From positions 1 to 9,258 of the forward strand of contig CALMIT010000261.1 of NCBI GenBank assembly GCA_937864255.1: 9,258 nt of DNA, written 5' to 3'. Shown piece by piece: positions 5,537-9,258 of this stretch (positions are counted from its first letter, which is position 1; every line of letters starts with the position of its first letter). This stretch comes from an uncultured Saprospiraceae bacterium (lineage in GTDB: Bacteria; Bacteroidota; Bacteroidia; Chitinophagales; Saprospiraceae). Made by a program: the position numbers and the translations under genes. The notes under the pieces are model-generated. The model saw nothing but the letters and a program-made list of their open reading frames with translations. It did no database searches and was not told the DNA's origin.

Positions 5537-7408
5537 CTAATAAAAAACGATTTTTTCCCGCACCCTCGATTTTCCGCTGCTCAGCACCAGAAAATACAGC
5601 CCGTCAGGCAGCCCGTCTCTCGAAATTTCCAGTTTTTGAAAACCGTTTTGCACTGTTTTTTTATCAAAAATGCTGCGGACCAATTGTCCTTGCGGCGTAA
5701 AAATCTGCCCGCTCAGACTCATTTTTTCGGTGGCAGCCACATCCACCCAAATCCGATCGGCTGCTGGGTTCGGATAACAGCGAACAGCAAAACCGGGATA
5801 GTCTATTTCACTTTCGGAGGAAACGAATTCCGGGCGCAAAAAAACCGGGTCGCCCGACAAAGCGACCGAATCCGGGTGTACCGGAAGCGTATAAACATGC
5901 TCCGAATAATCCCAGCGATATGATTTTAAAGACTTGATATTCAGCGATTTCGGGAATGAATATTCGGCGTAAGCCGCATCGGTGGAATCAATTTGCGTCA
6001 CCGCCCACAAAACGAAATTGATGTCGCCGGTGTCATTTTTGAATGCGCCGCCGCGAATCGTTTCGGGTAGTTCCAATGTCTCGGTCAGCGCAGGATCATA
6101 TTTCCAGCCGCGCAACATTTGCGAACAGGTGCGGTAAGCAATTCCAAGTTCGGTGATTTCATGTGCGTGCGGATCGGTGCCGGTCAGATTTTTCACCAAA
6201 CCCATCACTTCAAATTCATATTTCGCCACACTTTCCGGCTCCACGTCGGCGAGACTGTACACGTGAAATTGATGAATGTTGTGTTGCTGAACGGCGATGA
6301 GTGATTTTAAAATAAAATTTCGCTGCGCCTCAGCCGTGCCGATAAATCCCGGTGTAAATGATTTTCTCGGAATGTTCGTTTCGGTCAAAATCCACACTTT
6401 TTCGGGAAATTCGTTGCCGTCGTAGCCCCATTTTGTCAACACATTTTCCATCGCCTGCCGCCTTTTCAGCAACCCGTCAAGTGCGGCGTCCGAGTGGCGT
6501 TTGTACACAAAATTCATAATATCGTTGCTCCATGATTGCAGGCTGCCGTCGAGGTGCGGGTAGCTGTGAAAACTCATACAGTCAAAATAAGCGCCTCCTT
6601 TGAGCGGAAAATCTACGCTCACCGCACCTTCGTCAGGGTTGTCGGTATTGCGCAAAATGGCGTCCAGATAACTGGGATTACCGAGTCCGCCGACCGCCAC
6701 GTAATCTTCGGGATGCAGCGATTTTACAACTTCGTAAGTGATACGCAGCAACCTGATATAGTGAAAAATGGGTGCAAAAATCTGGACGTCGCAGGCCGGC
6801 GGATTGTTTTCCCACCAGTTGCCCGGCTGCCCCGGCTCCAGCGGCGTGTGACCGCCGATATCCAAATCCGGCTCATTCCAAACCTCCCAAAACCGAACGT
6901 GATCGCCGTAATAATAAGCCAGCCGATAAACGTATCGCGCGAAATAATTGGAGTCATTGACCGGCGTACCGTCCGTGCCGTCGTCCCAAATCGGGAGATA
7001 CATATTTTTAAAAAGTTTGGACATCTCGGTGTCGCAGTAAAAAGTAGAATCGCGATGCTGCGGGGAAGGCTGCCCGATAAAAAGCACGTGGTCTTTCATG
7101 CCCAAATGCGTGTAATGTTCAAATGCCTCCACGCGAATATCATAGCCCCAATATTCTACAAATAGCTCCGGAAGTTCAGGGCGAAAAGTTGTGATGCCCA
7201 TGCCCCTCAGTCCCAATTCCGGGTTTCCGGCGGCGATGTTGGCGAGATTTTCATCGCGCCAGGGCGGGTAAGCGCCCATGTTGGCGCCGTAGCCAAAATC
7301 CTCCTCGTAAGGCCGCACGATTTCATTGGCAGAAAAATTGATCTGCCCGAAAAAATCATTTTGAAACAGCAATACAAAGGATGCGATTGCAATGAAATTT
7401 AGTTTCAT
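5537..7408 (-). CDS. Secreted clan GH-A glycoside hydrolase with T9SS C-terminal sorting domain
   Basis: This 623-residue enzyme starts with a signal peptide (MKLNFIAIASFVLLF, likely cleaved near residue 21). Its catalytic (beta/alpha)8 barrel shows the retaining clan GH-A signatures. WEVWNEPD (174-181) carries the acid/base E179 at the end of strand 4, and WILTETN (339-345) carries the probable nucleophile E343 at the end of strand 7. SFHSYPH (279-285) is the substrate-site His/Tyr strand typical of GH5-, GH39- and GH51-like enzymes. I cannot assign the family or sugar specificity; GH39-like or an unclassified GH-A group are both possible. A beta-sandwich-like segment follows (about 440-530). 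Residues 544-623 form a T9SS type A sorting domain: CYPNPAADRIWVDV, a G-rich middle, LPDGLYFLVL and REKIVFY. The mature enzyme should therefore be released or anchored at the cell surface to cut polysaccharide. No SusC/SusD genes are in the window. It is the first gene of the three-gene minus-strand run. Confidence 0.9.
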   Translation of the reverse strand: MKLNFIAIASFVLLFQNDFFGQINFSANEIVRPYEEDFGYGANMGAYPPWRDENLANIAAGNPELGLRGMGITTFRPELPELFVEYWGYDIRVEAFEHYTHLGMKDHVLFIGQPSPQHRDSTFYCDTEMSKLFKNMYLPIWDDGTDGTPVNDSNYFARYVYRLAYYYGDHVRFWEVWNEPDLDIGGHTPLEPGQPGNWWENNPPACDVQIFAPIFHYIRLLRITYEVVKSLHPEDYVAVGGLGNPSYLDAILRNTDNPDEGAVSVDFPLKGGAYFDCMSFHSYPHLDGSLQSWSNDIMNFVYKRHSDAALDGLLKRRQAMENVLTKWGYDGNEFPEKVWILTETNIPRKSFTPGFIGTAEAQRNFILKSLIAVQQHNIHQFHVYSLADVEPESVAKYEFEVMGLVKNLTGTDPHAHEITELGIAYRTCSQMLRGWKYDPALTETLELPETIRGGAFKNDTGDINFVLWAVTQIDSTDAAYAEYSFPKSLNIKSLKSYRWDYSEHVYTLPVHPDSVALSGDPVFLRPEFVSSESEIDYPGFAVRCYPNPAADRIWVDVAATEKMSLSGQIFTPQGQLVRSIFDKKTVQNGFQKLEISRDGLPDGLYFLVLSSGKSRVREKIVFY

Positions 7409-7703
7409 TTTAGAAAATTTATCCGGCGAAACAGCCGGTCAGCCAATCAGATTTTTAAAATAATCGTGTATGAGCCAGTAGCCCGCAAAAACGGGCGAAA
7501 CAGTAAAAAAACCGGTTTCGTTGTGGGATGAATTTTAATGCCGGACGTATAGAAATCCGGCCTGAGCAAAATTTTCGGGGGGAAATAATTGCCCGAATAT
7601 CGGAGTTTTCCCGTTAAGTGCGCCCATCAGGGCGGTGAAAGCTGAAAAATATACCCATTCTCTCGAATTCCGGCCTATTTTTGAGCATCAAAAAAAGTAA
7701 ATT
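7409..7703. other. 295-nt intergenic region with several short hairpins
   Basis: This gap separates the divergent glycoside hydrolase and xseA genes, and I find no convincing coding sequence in it. It holds several small GC inverted repeats: CCGGC/GCCGG (7423-7427 and 7434-7438), GCCCG/CGGGC (7481-7485 and 7492-7496), CGAAAC/GTTTCG (7496-7501 and 7515-7520), GCCGGA/TCCGGC (7540-7545 and 7556-7561) and CGCCC/GGGCG (7621-7625 and 7630-7634). Stems of 5-6 bp can arise by chance in GC-patchy DNA, so a structured leader or small RNA is only a possibility. Promoters for both flanking genes should lie here. Confidence 0.4.
7676..7683 (+). promoter_or_regulatory. Candidate Bacteroidota -7 promoter element for xseA
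   Basis: TATTTTTG matches the Bacteroidota -7 consensus TAnnTTTG exactly. It lies 20 nt before the TTG start codon of xseA, predicting a very short leader of roughly 12-15 nt. No TTG -33 element is seen at the usual distance, and the T-run makes a chance match more likely than usual. Confidence 0.42.
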
Positions 7704-8156
7704 TTGGAAAGCGTTTCTCTTTTCGAACTCAATGAATTTATCCGCCGTGTGCTGGCGCTGAATTTCCCCGAAGCCGTCTGGCTGCGTGCGGAAATTGCGC
7801 AAATCAGCCAGGCACGAGGGCACTTTTTCATTGATCTGGTGGAAAAAGAAAACGAGGGCGAGGGCATTATCGCCCAGGCTGCCGCCTCGCTCTGGAGCCG
7901 GCAACACAAAATGTTATCAAAAAAATACCCGGACACGATTGAGACATTATTGAGCGAAGGTATGGAAGTGCTGCTCCGCGTAAAAGTAGATTTTCACGAG
8001 CGTTACGGACTGAAACTGATTGTGGAAGATATTGATCCCGCCTACACCATCGGCAAGTTGGCTTTGCAAAAACAGGAAATTCTCAGGCAACTTGAAAAAC
8101 TTGACCTCATTGAAAAAAACAGACAAATACCGCTGCCGCCCGTTTTTCAAAAATAG
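7704..8156 (+). CDS. xseA: Exodeoxyribonuclease VII large subunit, N-terminal part (before frameshift)
   Basis: This 150-codon frame encodes the start of XseA, the catalytic subunit of exonuclease VII. That enzyme degrades single-stranded DNA from both ends into oligonucleotides in the cytoplasm. The N-terminal OB-fold that binds single-stranded DNA spans roughly residues 4-105: SLFELNEFIRRVL, VWLRAEIAQISQARGHFFIDL, then the MLSKKYPDTIETLLSEGMEV strand-helix region. It leads into the linker LEKLDLIEKNRQIPLPPVFQK, which in intact XseA continues as IAVxTSxxAAG. Here a TAG at 8154-8156 follows directly. The start is TTG at 7704: an in-frame TAA at 7698-7700 leaves almost no room upstream, and SVSLFELNEF sits where XseA proteins normally begin. 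Reading one base back at the A5 tract joins this part to the next frame and restores a normal 408-residue protein. Confidence 0.88.
   Translation: MESVSLFELNEFIRRVLALNFPEAVWLRAEIAQISQARGHFFIDLVEKENEGEGIIAQAAASLWSRQHKMLSKKYPDTIETLLSEGMEVLLRVKVDFHERYGLKLIVEDIDPAYTIGKLALQKQEILRQLEKLDLIEKNRQIPLPPVFQK
8148..8156 (+). other. Frameshift site in xseA (A5 tract followed by TAG)
   Basis: The bases CAAAAATAG read Gln-Lys-stop in the upstream frame. One additional A, or a -1 slip in which the base at 8153 is read twice, gives Gln-Lys-Ile-Ala-Val-Leu-Thr-Ser-Glu, the sequence expected of XseA. A Lys-tRNA paired with AAA (8151-8153) could re-pair perfectly one base back on AAA (8150-8152), with the stop codon waiting in the A site. 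A 5-bp hairpin CAGCG/CGCTG (8167-8171 and 8176-8180) lies 13 nt further on. A sequencing or assembly error, a true mutation and programmed slippage would all look like this. Confidence 0.85.
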
Positions 8157-8158
8157 CG

Positions 8159-8929
8159 GTGCTGACCAGCGAGCGCGCTGCCGGGTTTCAGGACTTCAGG
8201 GAACATCTTTCCGAAAATAATTTTGGCTATGCTTTTCAGATTGCTGTTTTCCAAACGGCTGTGCAGGGACAATATGTGGAAAGTGAACTGACCGCTCAAC
8301 TTCACGCCATCGCCGCAAAACAAAAGCAGTTTGATTGTGCCGTGATCATCCGCGGCGGCGGCGCGAGGCTCGATTTGACCGCTTTTGTCAACCTGGAAAT
8401 TGCAAAAGCTATCGCGCATTTTCCGCTGCCGGTTTTCACGGGTATCGGTCATGATGTGGACGAAACTGTGGCAGATATGGTCGCCGCCAGATCTTTGAAA
8501 ACTCCGACGGCTGTCGCGGATTTCTTGATTCAACACAATTTGCAATTTGAGTCAACCCTGGCGAGTCGGAAAGAAATAATTTCCAAAATAGCCGCCCGCA
8601 AAATACACGATGGCGAACTTGATTTGGAAAACAGGAAAAACAAGATCGGTTTTTCGGCAAAAGAGCAATGGAAAAATAACAGCCGGATGCTGGATTACAT
8701 CGCGCAGGAATTGCCGGGACTTTCGGGGAAACTGGTAAAAAATAATTTAAAAAATCTGGAAATGGCGGAGCGCTCGGTGCAGTTTTTAGGCCCCGAAGCT
8801 ACACTCAGGCGCGGCTATTCGCTCACCTCAAAAAACGGTGAAATTTTAAAAAAAGATGACTCGGTCAGCGCCGGCGACATTATCGAAACTATTTTATCAG
8901 CAGGAAAAATTAGCAGTAAAGTAATCTAA
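8159..8929 (+). CDS. xseA: Exodeoxyribonuclease VII large subunit, C-terminal catalytic part (after frameshift)
   Basis: This 256-codon frame carries the XseA catalytic domain and C-terminal tail. It opens LTSERAAGFQDF, the first conserved block of the nuclease domain. The core follows: IIRGGGARLDLTAF (63-76), then GIGHDVDETVADMVAARSL (95-113) and KTPTAVADFLI. These blocks hold the conserved Gly, Asp and His residues of the family. GGGA in place of GGGS is, as I recall, normal for Bacteroidota. A long helical region (about 125-208) corresponds to the coiled-coil arm on which XseB subunits dock. The C-terminal LGPEATLRRGYSLTSKNG (210-227) is the usual closing motif. Nothing else is disrupted. 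The GTG at 8159 could in principle restart translation, but that product would lack the OB-fold. It is separated from xseB by one base, so the two are surely co-transcribed and probably translationally coupled. Confidence 0.88.
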   Translation: MLTSERAAGFQDFREHLSENNFGYAFQIAVFQTAVQGQYVESELTAQLHAIAAKQKQFDCAVIIRGGGARLDLTAFVNLEIAKAIAHFPLPVFTGIGHDVDETVADMVAARSLKTPTAVADFLIQHNLQFESTLASRKEIISKIAARKIHDGELDLENRKNKIGFSAKEQWKNNSRMLDYIAQELPGLSGKLVKNNLKNLEMAERSVQFLGPEATLRRGYSLTSKNGEILKKDDSVSAGDIIETILSAGKISSKVI

Positions 8930-8930
8930 C

Positions 8931-9119
8931 ATGGCTTCAAAACAAACCTATGAAAAGGCAGTGAGCGAATTGCAGCAGATTATTGACGAGTTGCAAAACG
9001 AAGTCGTAAGCATGGACGACCTTTCTGCCAAAGTAAAACGTGCGGCCGAACTCATCGCCTGGTGCCGGCAAAAACTGCGCGACACCAGCGCAGAAATAGA
9101 CCGGCTTTTTGAAGAATAG
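8931..9119 (+). CDS. xseB: Exodeoxyribonuclease VII small subunit
   Basis: This 62-residue protein fits XseB in size, sequence and place. The pattern TYEKAVSELQQIIDELQNEVVSMDDL matches the family's signature: a first helix with the YExAxxELexIixxLexg core, then a turn with the s-lDel-like segment MDDLSAKVKRAAEL. A second helix, IAWCRQKLRDTSAEIDRLF, follows. XseB forms a helical hairpin, and several copies wrap the coiled-coil arm of each XseA subunit to build active exonuclease VII. The ATG at 8931 lies one base after the xseA stop, the standard operon arrangement. An intact xseB with well-kept codons argues that exonuclease VII is still needed, despite the break in xseA. It converges on the T9SS-tailed gene with an 11-nt gap that holds no terminator hairpin. 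Confidence 0.92.
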   Translation: MASKQTYEKAVSELQQIIDELQNEVVSMDDLSAKVKRAAELIAWCRQKLRDTSAEIDRLFEE

Positions 9120-9130
9120 CGCGGTTCGTT

Positions 9131-9258
9131 TTATCGCACCACCACTTTTTGAAAAAACCTGCCGGACGCATTTTCCAACACAAAAAAGTAAATTCCGGGA
9201 CTCAGATTTTGAGTATCTGCCAGGTAGCTTCCCTGCGTGGTTTGTATTTGCCGTTTAA
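9131..9258 (-). CDS. T9SS-exported protein, C-terminal fragment
   Basis: Only the last 41 codons, ending in TAA at 9131-9133, are in the window; the rest lies beyond its right edge. The peptide contains QGSYLADTQNLSPGIYFFVL and ends FQKVVVR. The order G-x-Y, then a short spacer, L-x-PGIYF-x-x-L, a small G-containing turn, and a terminal basic or hydrophobic strand ending in K-x-V-V-V-R is the typical end of a type IX secretion type A sorting domain, like the one on the glycoside hydrolase in this window. In Bacteroidota this tail guides proteins through the outer membrane and is removed by the sortase PorU. Nothing can be said about the function of the passenger part. An alternative reading, an ordinary beta-sandwich end, is less likely given the conserved LSPGIYF. 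Confidence 0.82.
   Translation of the reverse strand, partial: KRQIQTTQGSYLADTQNLSPGIYFFVLENASGRFFQKVVVR

Noticed and set aside
5489..5923. A 144-codon plus-strand open frame beginning between two minus-strand genes
   Set aside because: Nearly all of it is antisense to the T9SS sorting domain of the glycoside hydrolase, and the translation resembles no protein family.
6536..7165. A 209-codon plus-strand open frame
   Set aside because: It is antisense to the glycoside hydrolase, which has clear catalytic motifs in the other strand. The plus-strand translation shows no domain, signal or neighbour support.
7640..7675. A TCTCGAATTCCGG stretch resembling a tRNA T-arm
   Set aside because: No matching acceptor, D-arm or anticodon stem could be found around it.
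7614..7907. A 97-codon minus-strand open frame over the xseA start and upstream region
   Set aside because: It overlaps the conserved XseA OB-fold on the opposite strand and has no recognisable content.

Overview
The window looks like chromosomal DNA from a member of the Bacteroidota, most plausibly the Saprospiria or a related lineage. Three things point there. Two minus-strand genes end in type IX secretion (T9SS) C-terminal sorting domains. One lipoprotein has an acidic/lysine tail after its lipid-anchored cysteine, resembling the Bacteroidota surface-export signal. Exact matches to the phylum's -7 promoter element (TAnnTTTG) lie before two genes, and Shine-Dalgarno sequences are absent or weak throughout.

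Layout from left to right. (1) 3-125: the C-terminal end of a CPBP-type membrane protease, plus strand, converging on a DinB-like metal-binding protein (132-638, minus). (2) 640-1330: an AT-rich patch with a small surface lipoprotein (721-1206, minus), its intrinsic terminator (647-699) and a divergent intergenic region. (3) 1363-1719: a small mono-haem c-type cytochrome lipoprotein, plus strand. (4) 1732-1766: a perfect 35-nt palindrome in the convergent gap. (5) 1769-7408: three minus-strand genes with 54-nt gaps, in transcription order a secreted clan GH-A glycoside hydrolase with a T9SS tail, an unrecognised 141-residue protein, and a 1077-residue AddA/RecB-like UvrD-family helicase. (6) 7409-7703: a 295-nt intergenic region with several small hairpins and a candidate xseA promoter. 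(7) 7704-9119: xseA and xseB, the two subunits of exodeoxyribonuclease VII, with xseA split by a single-base frameshift. (8) 9131-9258: the C-terminal end of another T9SS-exported protein, minus strand.

Two DNA-processing units are present: the helicase of a RecB/AddA type and exonuclease VII. Both act on broken or single-stranded DNA in the cytoplasm. They flank a secreted polysaccharide-degrading enzyme with no obvious link to them.

The observations most worth checking are the xseA frameshift at an A5 tract next to a TAG stop, the apparent loss of the nuclease catalytic Asp and Lys in the helicase's C-terminal domain, the 35-nt palindrome as a possible dispersed repeat, and the unrecognised 141-residue gene. 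I found no CRISPR array, transposase, integrase, tRNA or rRNA, and no clear evidence of a wholly new multi-gene system.
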